This document shows, in pieces, positions 9,237 to 18,719 of a stretch of 64,000 nucleotides of DNA (the first letter of the stretch is position 1; every line of letters starts with the position of its first letter). Source of the DNA: Flammeovirgaceae bacterium SG7u.111 (GTDB lineage Bacteria > Bacteroidota > Bacteroidia > Cytophagales > Flammeovirgaceae). The notes beneath the pieces are model-generated. The model had not been told where the DNA came from. It did no database searches and saw only the letters and a list, made by a program, of their open reading frames with translations. The stretch covers positions 2,557,635-2,621,634 of the forward strand of contig CP139021.1 in NCBI GenBank assembly GCA_034044135.1. Direction: 5' to 3'. The translations under genes and the position numbers were made by a program.

Positions 9237-9818
9237 ATGGACATTCTTGAATCGCTCTTACTTACTATTTCAAACTTACTTTTTTACCCTGTCATAATCT
9301 GTTTGCTGATCATAGCAGTTCAGCAGTGCATAAGTTTGGGCAGGCTGGTGAATGAATTGCGCCAACGTATTTCCAATAACCATCTGTATGTAAAGTCTTT
9401 TAACACGAATATAAATGCGGTAAAAACCGAGCCTTTGCCAACTACCCAAAAATTAGAAATGGAGTATATGCTCTTACTTCGCAAATGGGAAATGGCGTAT
9501 TCAAAATCGTTAAGCACAGATAGGTTGGTAGTGAAGGCAGGGCCTGCATTGGGGCTTATGGGCACACTTATCCCCATGGGAACGGCTTTAGCCTCCCTTT
9601 CCGAAGGAGATATGATGGCGATGTCGGTCAATATGGTGACGGCTTTTACCACTACGGTGGTCGGCATGGCTTGTGGGCTATCGGCATTTGTCATTGTTCA
9701 TGCTCGCACCAACTGGAAAAGGGCGGATACCTTAAGCTGTGAGGCTATTTGCCAACAGCGCATGGTTGATTTTTCTGAAAACCAACCCTCAACTTCTACT
9801 CAACCTGCAACTATTTAA
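9237..9818 (+). CDS. MotA/TolQ/ExbB-family proton channel protein (HmuU-like)
   Basis: Protein of 193 residues with an N-terminal membrane segment (about 10-30), a cytoplasmic stretch, and two further membrane segments. These contain the ExbB/TolQ signature AGPALGLMGTLIPMGTAL and a FTTTVVGMACGL helix carrying the polar Thr residues typical of the proton path. ExbB-type proteins use the proton gradient to power work at the outer membrane or in the periplasm. The start at 9237 is chosen because it lies 4 bp after the previous stop; an upstream in-frame start would overlap that gene. The next gene begins 4 bp downstream. Confidence 0.85.
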   Translation: MDILESLLLTISNLLFYPVIICLLIIAVQQCISLGRLVNELRQRISNNHLYVKSFNTNINAVKTEPLPTTQKLEMEYMLLLRKWEMAYSKSLSTDRLVVKAGPALGLMGTLIPMGTALASLSEGDMMAMSVNMVTAFTTTVVGMACGLSAFVIVHARTNWKRADTLSCEAICQQRMVDFSENQPSTSTQPATI

Positions 9819-9822
9819 GCGT

Positions 9823-10161
9823 ATGAATTTTTTGAACCGAAATGGGCTTTCCAATGATTTCCATCAAGAAGAAGACCCTGTTAGCAGTGTGGCAAATTTG
9901 TTTGATGTGAGCATCGTATTTATAGTGGCGTTGTTTTTTGCCTTATTCATGACTTATAAAATGCTCGATTTTTTTAATCCAGACTCAGAGCTTACCATCA
10001 CCAAAAAGAATCCCGATGGCACTATCCAAATCATTACCAAAAAAGGTAAGGAAGTGAAGATAGAAAAAGTAACCCCATCGGAAGAAGAAGGGCGAGGTGT
10101 AAGGCTAGGAACCGCCTACCAGCTAGAGGATGGTAAAATTATTTATGTACCTGAAAAATAA
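9823..10161 (+). CDS. DUF2149-like membrane protein (HmuV-like)
   Basis: Small protein of 112 residues with one membrane span near 28-48, preceded by an EDPVSSVANLFDVSIVF segment typical of DUF2149 and followed by a soluble, charged periplasmic domain with RLGTAYQLEDGKIIYVPE at the end. It resembles ExbD in topology and would pair with the ExbB-like protein. It sits 4 bp after that gene and 4 bp before the CobN-like gene. The start at 9823 follows the neighbour's stop; longer in-frame versions would overlap it. Confidence 0.75.
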   Translation: MNFLNRNGLSNDFHQEEDPVSSVANLFDVSIVFIVALFFALFMTYKMLDFFNPDSELTITKKNPDGTIQIITKKGKEVKIEKVTPSEEEGRGVRLGTAYQLEDGKIIYVPEK

Positions 10162-10165
10162 AATC

Positions 10166-13100
10166 ATGACCCGTTTTTTACTGTCGTTTTGCTTGTTCAT
10201 GAACCTAGCGGTATTTGCTTTGGCTCAAGAACAAAAAGTAGCACTCATAATGCCCGACCAGTATTTTTTGCTGGGTGAGAAGGTGAAAAAAGAAGTGCCA
10301 GCTCGTGTAAAGCCTTTGGGCTTAACTTGTGAAGTGGAGTTGTTTTTATATGCCGATTTGGGCGATGCATCATTGCCAAACTTCGAGGAGTTCGATTTGG
10401 TGTTTGTGGATATTATCAACCCACAAAAGGTGGCTGCTGTGATGCCCTTGCTTCGGAAAGCCCAGAAAAAAGGTGTTCCAGTTTTTGCCATTGGGAATAA
10501 TCAGTCGAGCCTTATGAGGCAGTACCCCGAAGTGGTGGTAGATGAAAAAACATATGCCTTTTACGAAGAATCTGGCAAGGAAAATATAGTAAGAATGGTG
10601 TTGGATCAGTTTGGTCGTACCCTCGGCTTACCTGTACCTCCTCAGAAGATTGTTCCATTGCCCGAATCAGCTCTTTGTAACATTGAAAGTCATCAGGTTT
10701 TTGTAAATTTTGAGGCGTATAAAAAAGGGTATAAGAACTATGTAGAGGGAAATCCTTGGGTAGCGCTGAACGTTTGGCGTAGTAATTTCCTTTCCGAACA
10801 GCTTGCCCACATCAAAGAACACATCCGCACTATTGAAGATTATGGGTTCAATGTTCTCTGCTTTTATGGCCAGCCAAATTTGGTATCGGCAGATTCCTTT
10901 TTTTATGATAATGAGAAGAAGCTTGTGCCCGAAGCTATTTTAGGGATGTCATCTTGGTTGGGCGTGAACCCCGAAGAGGGCAGAAAAGTATATGAAAAAT
11001 TGGGCGTGCCTGTTATCAATTTGGTAGAGCTCAACCAAACGCAGCAGGAGTGGTTGGAGAGTGAAAAAGGTATTTCAATTTATAAAAGAACCAATTCCCT
11101 GAGCATTCCAGAGCAAATGGGAATGGTGCAGCCGATAGTGACGGGCGTAAAAGAGCCTTTCCCCGAATACCAGCAGTTTAAGGTGAAGTCGCCGGTGCAT
11201 CAGCAAATCCAGCGCTTAGCCAAACGCTTGCAGACCCTGTACTTGTTGCGGGTGAAGCCCGAGAAAGAAAAGAAGGTTGCCCTCATCTATTATAGTCACC
11301 CTCCTGGGAAAGAACTGGTAGGAGCGAGCTATCTCAACGTAGTCCCCAATAGCTTGCACTCAATGCTCAGCAGGATGAAGGAAGATGGGTATGAATTGGG
11401 CGGTGATTTGGTAACAAAAGACCAACTATTTGATGATGTTTCCGACCACGGGTTGAATATTGGGAACTGGGCTCCTGCAGAAATAGATCGAGTAGTAAGA
11501 ACGGGAGAAGCTACGTTGGTCCCTTTATCCTTGTATAAAAGTTGGTATGAAAAGCTTTCGCTAAATCTTCGGCATGAAGTAGAAGAGGTTTGGGGAAAGC
11601 CTGATACTTCGTCTATAATGACGTGGCAAAACGAAGCCAATGAACGTTTTTTTGTACTTCCTTCGGTGAAGTATGGCAACGTATTACTTGCTCCTCAGCC
11701 AGTTAGAGGGTGGTCGCAAAATATAGATGTGATGCATCATGATGTATCCGTACCCCCTCACCATCAGTACATTGCCTTTTACCTTTACCTGCAGCACAGC
11801 TTCCATGCCGATGCGGTTGTACATGTGGGGACGCACTCTACGCTAGAATGGCTGCCGGGTAAAGAAACAGGCTTAAACGAACAGGATGCTTCTGAAGCAT
11901 TGATTGGGAATATGCTCAATGTGTATCCTTACATAGTAGATGATGTAGGGGAGGGGTTGCAAGCAAAAAGGCGATCAGGAGCTGTAATAATCAGTCACAT
12001 GACTCCGCCGTTCGACCAACTGAACATTAACCCAAAGCTGAAAGAATTAGAAAATTTGGTTTCTGAATTTGAAATAGCCGAGTCTAAAAGCGTAGCGTTG
12101 GCTCATGCTAAAAATAATGAGATCAACCTTTTGGCTGCTCAGCAAGGGTTGTTCAACGACTTGGGGATAGATTCTATTGAAACGGATGAACAGATGCACT
12201 TGCTGGAACACTACATAGAAGAGGTGCGTGAGCAATTTACCCCTATGGGTTTGCATACGTTTGGCAAGCTGCCACCAGCGGAAAATATAGAGAAAAACGT
12301 GGCAGCAATCTTGATGAACCAAACGGAACTGGAAGGCGATGCACGAAAGGATTTCGAGAAAAGTCTCCGCAGTAGGATTGTCGCTAGTGCCGATTCGGAA
12401 CTGAATAGTTTGATGGATGCCCTTGATGGGGAATATGTAAAAGCAGGACCGGGGAATGATCCTTTGCGAAACCCTTCTTCTTTGCCAACGGGCAAAAACT
12501 TTTATGCTTTTGATCCTTCCTATTTGCCCGCTCCTTCGGTGTATAAAGCAGGACAAAAACTGGCGAAGGAGTTTATCAGAGATTATATGGAAAAGCATGA
12601 TGGAGAGTTTCCTGACAAGCTTTCTTTTAACCTTTGGAGTACGGAGTGTATTCGGAACGAAGGGATAATGGAGTCCCAGATTTTGTGTTTGATGGGGATC
12701 AAGCCTGTGTACGATGGCTTTGGAAAAGTAGTGGATGTAGAGGTGATTCCTCGAAAAGCATTAGGAAGACCAAGAATTGACGTGGTGATGATTCCTTCAG
12801 GGCTTTACCGCGATATTTTTGCCCAGCTCATGGTTTTTTTGGATAAAGCAGTGGCGCTGGCAGCTAAGCAAGATGAGGTGGATAACTACATTCGCCTTCA
12901 CTCGGAACACAATTACCATGTTCTTACCGAAATGGGAGTTTCTTCTAAGGAAGCTTACAAACTGGCAAACATACGAATGTACACTACACCCGAAGGTTCG
13001 TATGGAACGGGGACAAACACGATGATAGATGCCTCGGGTACTTGGGAAAATGACAGGGAAGTTGCAGAGGTGTTTTTGAACAGAATGCACTACCCTTATG

Positions 13101-14083
13101 GAGGAGAGTTTTGGGGGAATATGGGCACTGAAATGAATGATAGTTCCCTACAGGTATTGTTTCAGCACAACCTTTCGGGCTCTAAAGCCGTGTTGCATAG
13201 TCGTACCTCTAATTTGTATGCAGCTATTGATAACGATGACTTTTTCCAGTACTTAGGAGGGACAGCTTTGGCAATTAGGGCAGTAGATGGAGCGACGCCA
13301 GAGGTAATTATTTCCAACTTGACTAACCAAGGGAAAATGCGGCAAGAAACGTTGGAGTATTTCCTGAGCAGGGAGATGCAAACTCGCTACCTAAATCCTG
13401 ATTGGATCAATAGTATGCTGGATGAAGGATATTCGGGCGCTCGCTTTATTCGTATGCTTAGCTCAAATCTTTGGGGCTGGCAAGTAACCGTGCCCGAATC
13501 GGTCGATAGCAGTAAGTGGCAGAACTTTTATGAAACCTATGTGGAAGATAGGTATGAGCTTGATGTAAAGAAAAAGTTTGTTGCTGCTAAAAACGAATAT
13601 GCCTACCAGGTGATGACCTCACGATTAATAGAAGTTATTCGCAAAGGCTATTGGACGCCTGATAACACAGTGAAAGGAAGATTGCTTACAGAGTTTAACG
13701 CTACAGTCAAAAATGTTGGCTTGGCCTGTAACATGAATGTTTGTAGCAACCCAGGCCTAAGCAGCTTCATTCAGGAGGAGATGGAGAAAATAGCTGGCAT
13801 TTCTCCCGCAGACCTTGCTGTATATAAAGATGCGCTAGAAGAAATAGGGAAAACTTCGCAGAGGAACACGCCTATTTTAGAGAATCAAATTGCTAAAAAC
13901 ACCAAAGCTACGGATGAAGATTATTTGCCAAAGAAAAAAGTGAAGGGGTATGAGATGGAAGAGGTGTATAATAATAAAGGAGAGGCGGTAAGTGAGAAAA
14001 TAGAAGGTAAGAAATACATTGTATTGTTAGTATTGGCTGTCTTTACAGTTTGGTTTATCGTAAAGAAAAAATCTTCAAAATAA
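10166..14083 (+). CDS. Secreted, membrane-anchored CobN/HmuS-like chelatase
   Basis: Large protein of about 1305 residues of the cobaltochelatase CobN / magnesium chelatase H family. Conserved blocks include VVHVGTHSTLEWLPGKETG near residue 550 and FNLWSTECIRNEGIMESQIL near 815. Unlike cytoplasmic CobN it begins with a signal peptide (MTRFLLSFCLFMNLAVFALA) and ends with a single membrane span (IVLLVLAVFTVWFIV) and a basic tail, so it should face the periplasm. This matches HmuS of Bacteroidota, a CobN relative that removes metal from porphyrin rather than inserting it. Here the operon is under a cobalamin riboswitch, so the substrate may be a corrinoid or another tetrapyrrole; that is inference. 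Confidence 0.85.
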   Translation: MTRFLLSFCLFMNLAVFALAQEQKVALIMPDQYFLLGEKVKKEVPARVKPLGLTCEVELFLYADLGDASLPNFEEFDLVFVDIINPQKVAAVMPLLRKAQKKGVPVFAIGNNQSSLMRQYPEVVVDEKTYAFYEESGKENIVRMVLDQFGRTLGLPVPPQKIVPLPESALCNIESHQVFVNFEAYKKGYKNYVEGNPWVALNVWRSNFLSEQLAHIKEHIRTIEDYGFNVLCFYGQPNLVSADSFFYDNEKKLVPEAILGMSSWLGVNPEEGRKVYEKLGVPVINLVELNQTQQEWLESEKGISIYKRTNSLSIPEQMGMVQPIVTGVKEPFPEYQQFKVKSPVHQQIQRLAKRLQTLYLLRVKPEKEKKVALIYYSHPPGKELVGASYLNVVPNSLHSMLSRMKEDGYELGGDLVTKDQLFDDVSDHGLNIGNWAPAEIDRVVRTGEATLVPLSLYKSWYEKLSLNLRHEVEEVWGKPDTSSIMTWQNEANERFFVLPSVKYGNVLLAPQPVRGWSQNIDVMHHDVSVPPHHQYIAFYLYLQHSFHADAVVHVGTHSTLEWLPGKETGLNEQDASEALIGNMLNVYPYIVDDVGEGLQAKRRSGAVIISHMTPPFDQLNINPKLKELENLVSEFEIAESKSVALAHAKNNEINLLAAQQGLFNDLGIDSIETDEQMHLLEHYIEEVREQFTPMGLHTFGKLPPAENIEKNVAAILMNQTELEGDARKDFEKSLRSRIVASADSELNSLMDALDGEYVKAGPGNDPLRNPSSLPTGKNFYAFDPSYLPAPSVYKAGQKLAKEFIRDYMEKHDGEFPDKLSFNLWSTECIRNEGIMESQILCLMGIKPVYDGFGKVVDVEVIPRKALGRPRIDVVMIPSGLYRDIFAQLMVFLDKAVALAAKQDEVDNYIRLHSEHNYHVLTEMGVSSKEAYKLANIRMYTTPEGSYGTGTNTMIDASGTWENDREVAEVFLNRMHYPYGGEFWGNMGTEMNDSSLQVLFQHNLSGSKAVLHSRTSNLYAAIDNDDFFQYLGGTALAIRAVDGATPEVIISNLTNQGKMRQETLEYFLSREMQTRYLNPDWINSMLDEGYSGARFIRMLSSNLWGWQVTVPESVDSSKWQNFYETYVEDRYELDVKKKFVAAKNEYAYQVMTSRLIEVIRKGYWTPDNTVKGRLLTEFNATVKNVGLACNMNVCSNPGLSSFIQEEMEKIAGISPADLAVYKDALEEIGKTSQRNTPILENQIAKNTKATDEDYLPKKKVKGYEMEEVYNNKGEAVSEKIEGKKYIVLLVLAVFTVWFIVKKKSSK

Positions 14084-14086
14084 TGA

Positions 14087-14130
14087 AAAAAAACGTTCCT
14101 TTTTGTTTAGTGAAAAGGAACGTTTTTTTC
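14087..14130. terminator. Bidirectional terminator
   Basis: Long near-perfect stem AACGTTCCTTTT / AAAAGGAACGTT with A-runs on the left and T-runs on the right. It separates the convergent CobN-like and aldehyde dehydrogenase genes. Confidence 0.9.
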
Positions 14131-14162
14131 ATTATTTGCTATTGTTAATCAAGGTATTAGGT

Positions 14163-15599
14163 TTACAACCACTTTATCATGAGGTTTAGCAGCTTTTTGG
14201 TTTTTTCATTAAAAGGTGGGTACATAAGCTTGGCACTGGTTAGACCAATTCGCTGCCTAAGCACAGCTCGCTGATTGGAAAATGCAGTGAATCCATAAAA
14301 CCCGTGTGCCTTACCTATCCCACTGTTATTCACACCTCCAAAAGGCAATTCGGGGTGGCTTATGTGAAGTACTACATCGTTGATACAAGTACCACCAGCA
14401 GACGTATTTTCCAAAATATACTTATCATACTTTTTGTTTTTGCTGAAAATATAAAGGGCAAGGGGCTTTTCTTTTTGGTTTACTATATTGAGCGCTGTAT
14501 CAATATTTTCGTAGGAGACAATGGGTAGAATTGGACCAAAAATTTCTTCCTGCATCACTTTACTATCCAAGTCAACCTTGGTGAGAAGGGTAGGGGAAAT
14601 GTAATTTGTTTCAGGATTGGCCTTCCCTCCATAAGCTACTGTCGCCCCAGTCTCTACTGCTTGTTCTATCAAGCCAGAAAGGCGCTGAAATTGCTGCAGG
14701 TTTACTATCCGGCAATATTCTTCGGTTTGCTCTATACCTTTACCATTAGCATTGTATGCCTTTTCAATCTGATCACCCAGTATTTTTATAAATTCATCTT
14801 TCACATTAGCATCTACCAAAGCATAATCAGGTGCGATGCAGGTCTGTCCATTATTCAGAAATTTCCCCCAAACTATTTTTTCAGCAGCATCTTTCAAATC
14901 GGCCGATTTGTCTATAAACAGAGGTGATTTCCCGCCCAATTCTAGTGTGACGCTGCTGAGGTTTTTGGAAGCAGCTTCCATTATCAGCTTGCCCACCCTA
15001 GGGCTTCCCGTGAAAAAAATATGATTAAACGGCAGTTTCAATAATTCGGTGGAAGTCTCCAGCCCACCTTCTACCACAGCCACTTCGTTCTCTTCAAACA
15101 CTTCCCCAATCACCTCTTTTACCACTTTTGATGTATGAGGAGTAAGCTCAGATGGTTTTACAATAGCGGTGTTCCCCGCAGCTATAGCCGATAGCAAAGG
15201 ATTGATGCAGAGCTGAAAAGGATAATTCCACGGAGCTATGATAAGGGTAGTACCTTTGGGTTCGTAAACCACTTTGGAACGAGTGCCTAACAAAGAAAGT
15301 GGGGGGCTTACCTTTTTAGGTTTCATCCAGCCGCTAAGCTTTTTGCAAGTATGTCTTATTTCAATCAGCTCTTTATAAATCTCCGAAACAGCCGTTTCTA
15401 TAGGGTGCTTTTTGAAATCACTATGGATGGCATTTTCTATTTTTTCCCTATTGGAAAGAATAGCTTTTTCTAGTCTTTTGAGTTTGGCAACTCGTTCCTG
15501 AGCCGTGCTTTTTCTGATAGTAGCAGCATTTGCTTGCTGTGCACTAAAAACTTTATTGACTGCCTGTGCCTGGCTGTTTGATTGGGTTAAGGTTTCCAT
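14163..15599 (-). CDS. Aldehyde dehydrogenase (class 3-like)
   Basis: NAD(P)-dependent oxidation of aldehydes to acids. The protein of 478 residues shows the NAD-binding APWNYPFQL segment, VKPSELTPHTS, FFTGSPRVGK, the catalytic glutamate in VTLELGGKSP and the catalytic cysteine in NNGQTCIAPDY, then EEIFGPILPI. Absence of a long N-terminal domain and the C-terminal hydrophobic YPPFNEKTKKLLNLMIKWL resemble class 3/fatty aldehyde dehydrogenases. The start at 15599 (METLTQS) fits the family; the frame is open upstream to 15728 but those residues are not family-like and overlap a terminator. No functional partner lies next to it. Confidence 0.88.
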   Translation of the reverse strand: METLTQSNSQAQAVNKVFSAQQANAATIRKSTAQERVAKLKRLEKAILSNREKIENAIHSDFKKHPIETAVSEIYKELIEIRHTCKKLSGWMKPKKVSPPLSLLGTRSKVVYEPKGTTLIIAPWNYPFQLCINPLLSAIAAGNTAIVKPSELTPHTSKVVKEVIGEVFEENEVAVVEGGLETSTELLKLPFNHIFFTGSPRVGKLIMEAASKNLSSVTLELGGKSPLFIDKSADLKDAAEKIVWGKFLNNGQTCIAPDYALVDANVKDEFIKILGDQIEKAYNANGKGIEQTEEYCRIVNLQQFQRLSGLIEQAVETGATVAYGGKANPETNYISPTLLTKVDLDSKVMQEEIFGPILPIVSYENIDTALNIVNQKEKPLALYIFSKNKKYDKYILENTSAGGTCINDVVLHISHPELPFGGVNNSGIGKAHGFYGFTAFSNQRAVLRQRIGLTSAKLMYPPFNEKTKKLLNLMIKWL

Positions 15600-15681
15600 G
15601 GTTAAGGGAGAGTTGTTCTTGAGCCAATGTAAACAAAACCACATTAATTTGCTAGTGTTTTGAGTTTGCCAAGCTTTTCCC

Positions 15682-15727
15682 AAAAAACAATAGCCTCGGA
15701 TAGTCTTGTCAGACGTAACCCGAGGCA
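15682..15727 (-). terminator. Terminator after the GH30 operon
   Basis: On the minus strand GCCTCGG and CCGAGGC arms enclose a 20-nt loop and are followed by TATTGTTTTTTGG. It lies 40 bp after the stop of the last PUL gene. Confidence 0.65.
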
Positions 15728-15766
15728 TTGTAAAGTTAAAACTTATATATAAATAGAATTGGAATA

Positions 15767-17197
15767 TTATTTTCCAGCAAACACAAGTGTTTGGATAGCC
15801 CGAGCCGGTATTTCTATCTCTGTTTGTGTTGAGTTCACAACTACTTTGTACCTTATTGTTTCATCGGTCTCATTCATCACCACCGTGACCAATCCGCCAT
15901 TTTTATTCAGAAAGGAAGTCGCTTCAAGCGTGCTTCTACTTGGCGCCGTGCTCACTCTTTTTGCCGCTGGGCGAATGAATTTGGAGAAATGACCAATGTA
16001 ATAATACGAAGGGGTAAAGATCAGTTCGTCCTTGTCGGTATCGGCATGGATGGGAGCAAAGCAAAAGTTGCCTACATGGTTTGGTCCGCCATTTTGATCT
16101 AGCAAAATGTTCCAATCTGTCCAGCCAACTGTCCCCTTATTGAAATCGTTGATCATCGATTTTCCGTAGCGTTCGGCATTGGGCCAGAATTGGTACTTCG
16201 CCACATCAAATTTCTCGTTGCACCCTTCGGTAAAAAGCAGATTTTTATCTGGAAAATTCTCTTTTACTATCCCCAAGTTATCGAAGTTTGGCTCTGCCCC
16301 AGTCCATGTTTCGTACCAGTGGAAACCTATTCCCCAAGCATATTTAGCAGCTTCAGGGTCTCCAAAAATGGTGTTAGCCCGATTTACGATCAAATCGCGG
16401 TTATGATCCCAAACTACGATATTCTTGTCGCCCAATCCCGCTTTTTCAAACGTTGGGCCTAAGTAGTTTTTGAGGAAGTCACGTTCATCTTCGGCAGTGT
16501 ACACGCACGATTCCCAGGTTTGTGTAGCCATCGGCTCATTTTGGATGGTTACGCCCCAAAGCTCCATGTCCTCTTTTTCGTAGGCTTCAATGAATTTTAC
16601 GTAATAATTAGCCCATGCTTGGTAGTATTCGGGAAGTAGCGTACCCCCTTTTAGCATATCTTTTTTTCCTTTCATAAACGCTGGCGGACTCCACGGGCTG
16701 GCATAAAAAAGCAAATCGTTCCCCGCTTTTTTCATTGCTTTTTTGATCATCGGAATCCGATATTTCTTGTCGTGGGAAATATCGAACGTTTTGAGTTCTT
16801 TGTCGCCTTCTTCTATGTAGGTATAGCTTCCTGGGCTGAAATCGCAGCTATGGATAGTGGTACGAAGGAGGGAATAATCGATTCCCTTATCCCCATAATA
16901 AGCCTCCAATAATTTTTTCTGATTGTCCGGTGAAAGCTTGGCAAAAACTTCGGCAGAGGCATCGGTAATAGCCCCTCCTATCCCTATGAATTCTTGAAAT
17001 TGCTTATTTGGGTTGATAAAAACAGCTATTTCCGTTTCAAGTGGCTGGCTAGCCTTTTCAAGCTTGTAGTTGCCAGTGGAAGAAAGCCGTAAGTCCGTGT
17101 CCTTTGCCGTGGTGTAAACGCTTACAGAGTTGGTCTCCTGCCCAAAGGCGGCAAACCCAAAAAATCCTAAAGCGAAAAAGATGAAAAATGTCTTCAT
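15767..17197 (-). CDS. GH30-family glycoside hydrolase, secreted
   Basis: Protein of 476 residues with a cleavable signal peptide (MKTFFIFFALGFFGFAAFGQ). The TIM-barrel region contains FIGIGGAITDASAEVF, SPWSPPAFMK, the acid/base glutamate in VTIQNEP and the nucleophile glutamate in LFTEGCNEKF, which are the GH30 catalytic signatures. A beta domain closes the C-terminus. GH30 enzymes of this type cleave beta-1,6-glucan, beta-glucosides or related chains; the exact substrate is not visible. It starts one base after the stop of a second GH30 gene and is the last gene of a SusC/SusD operon. Confidence 0.9.
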   Translation of the reverse strand: MKTFFIFFALGFFGFAAFGQETNSVSVYTTAKDTDLRLSSTGNYKLEKASQPLETEIAVFINPNKQFQEFIGIGGAITDASAEVFAKLSPDNQKKLLEAYYGDKGIDYSLLRTTIHSCDFSPGSYTYIEEGDKELKTFDISHDKKYRIPMIKKAMKKAGNDLLFYASPWSPPAFMKGKKDMLKGGTLLPEYYQAWANYYVKFIEAYEKEDMELWGVTIQNEPMATQTWESCVYTAEDERDFLKNYLGPTFEKAGLGDKNIVVWDHNRDLIVNRANTIFGDPEAAKYAWGIGFHWYETWTGAEPNFDNLGIVKENFPDKNLLFTEGCNEKFDVAKYQFWPNAERYGKSMINDFNKGTVGWTDWNILLDQNGGPNHVGNFCFAPIHADTDKDELIFTPSYYYIGHFSKFIRPAAKRVSTAPSRSTLEATSFLNKNGGLVTVVMNETDETIRYKVVVNSTQTEIEIPARAIQTLVFAGK

Positions 17198-17198
17198 G

Positions 17199-18671
17199 TT
17201 AATTGTCTTTTTGTTTGTTTACAATAGTACCAACACTATTTGCAGGAAGAGTTATGATATACTCTTCGTTGGTTTCTTCTATGCGTAGGTTGAATTTTTT
17301 CTCTTGATCAGATTCGTTCATTACCACCACCACAATGCTTTCATCAGGGGCTTTGTAAGCTACGTTCGGAAGGTCACTTGGTGAGTTCGACTTTACCCTG
17401 ACCGAACCTGGGCGAACATATTTGGATGCGTGGGCAATTATATAATAGGCAACATTCCTTTTTAGGATATTTCCATCAATGGTCAATGCCCCAAGGCACT
17501 GGTCACAGCCTCCATCAGTATGAGGCTCAAGAGCGGAATTTGCTGCTAAATTCCATTCTAACACATTTTTACTCCAGTTCCTTGGCGCACCTATTATCAG
17601 GTTTTTTACATGCCACATCAAGTTGTCGCCAAAATCAGAACCTGCGCCCACCCACTGTTCGGTAAAGTAGATATTCTTATCGGGGAAAGCGGTGTGGACT
17701 TGGCTCAAATCATCAATAGAACCTCCGTACAAATGGAAGGCAGAACCATCCACGTATGGATTAGCATTGGTGTTATTGAACACTTCTATAGGGTAGTCAG
17801 GTCTATCCGCATTGTGGTCATAGCAAATGATTTTGGTGGAAATTCCATATTCCTGAAACTTAGGACCTAAGCTACTTGCAATGAAATTGGCTTGCGCATC
17901 GGCTTCCATTAGCAGGCTTGGGTTATTGCCCGGGTGAAGCGGTTCATTTTGAATGGTAACGGCATCTATGGTAATCCCCTCCGCTTTCATCGCTTGGATG
18001 TATTTTACAAAATAAAGTCCATAGGCGTTATAATGGCTGGTTTTTAGTTCGCCACCTTTAAATGACTTGTTAGTTTTCATCCATGTGGGAGGGGACCATG
18101 GCGAGCCTAATATTTTGATAGCTGGGTTGATTGCAAGAATTTCTTTTAATACAGGAATGAGGTATTTTTTGTCTTCGGCAATACTGAACTTTTCCATGTT
18201 CAAATCCTCTTCGCCATCAGGAAGTTCATTGTAGGAAAACGGTTCGGCATCGAGATCTGAAGCTCCAATACTAATTCGCAAATAACTCACCCCTATACCC
18301 GTGCCTTCAGTAGAGAAAAGCTCTTTCAAAAGCTCAGCTCTTTTGGAAGAGCCCATGTTGTAAAGGTGGTAAGCACTTCCGCCTGTGAGCGTATAGCCAA
18401 AACCATCCATTTCTTGGTAAACCTCACTTGTCGAGATAGATAAAGTAGTATTAGAGGCATTGCTTCCCACAGAAACCGAGTTGCTTATTTCTGAAAAAAG
18501 AAAGCTCTGGGATTTGTTTGTGACAGTTACCGAAATATGTGAAGTGTCCTCAACTTTGGGAGGAGGGGGAGCTGGTTCCGCTGAGTCATCGTTTGAACAT
18601 GCCCCACAAAAAAGCATACTGAAATAAAGAGAAAACACCCCTATTATACTAGTCATTTGTTTAGTTTTCAT
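17199..18671 (-). CDS. GH30-family glycoside hydrolase, lipoprotein
   Basis: Protein of 490 residues with a lipoprotein signal ending at FCGAC (lipidated Cys near residue 25) and a PAPPPPK linker, so probably on the outer-membrane surface. GH30 motifs are clear: DGFGYTLTGGSAYHL, SPWSPPTWMK, acid/base glutamate in VTIQNEP and nucleophile in IYFTEQW. It is clearly divergent from the neighbouring GH30, so the two probably differ in bond or chain-end preference. A surface lipoprotein endo-enzyme feeding SusC/D and a periplasmic partner is the usual arrangement. The start at 18671 places the signal peptide correctly; an upstream ATG at 18713 gives a poor N-terminus. Confidence 0.9.
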   Translation of the reverse strand: MKTKQMTSIIGVFSLYFSMLFCGACSNDDSAEPAPPPPKVEDTSHISVTVTNKSQSFLFSEISNSVSVGSNASNTTLSISTSEVYQEMDGFGYTLTGGSAYHLYNMGSSKRAELLKELFSTEGTGIGVSYLRISIGASDLDAEPFSYNELPDGEEDLNMEKFSIAEDKKYLIPVLKEILAINPAIKILGSPWSPPTWMKTNKSFKGGELKTSHYNAYGLYFVKYIQAMKAEGITIDAVTIQNEPLHPGNNPSLLMEADAQANFIASSLGPKFQEYGISTKIICYDHNADRPDYPIEVFNNTNANPYVDGSAFHLYGGSIDDLSQVHTAFPDKNIYFTEQWVGAGSDFGDNLMWHVKNLIIGAPRNWSKNVLEWNLAANSALEPHTDGGCDQCLGALTIDGNILKRNVAYYIIAHASKYVRPGSVRVKSNSPSDLPNVAYKAPDESIVVVVMNESDQEKKFNLRIEETNEEYIITLPANSVGTIVNKQKDN

Positions 18672-18719
18672 AGTTTGTGAAAATGTGGGAAAGGATTGCT
18701 CTCTTCCCCACACAAATGG

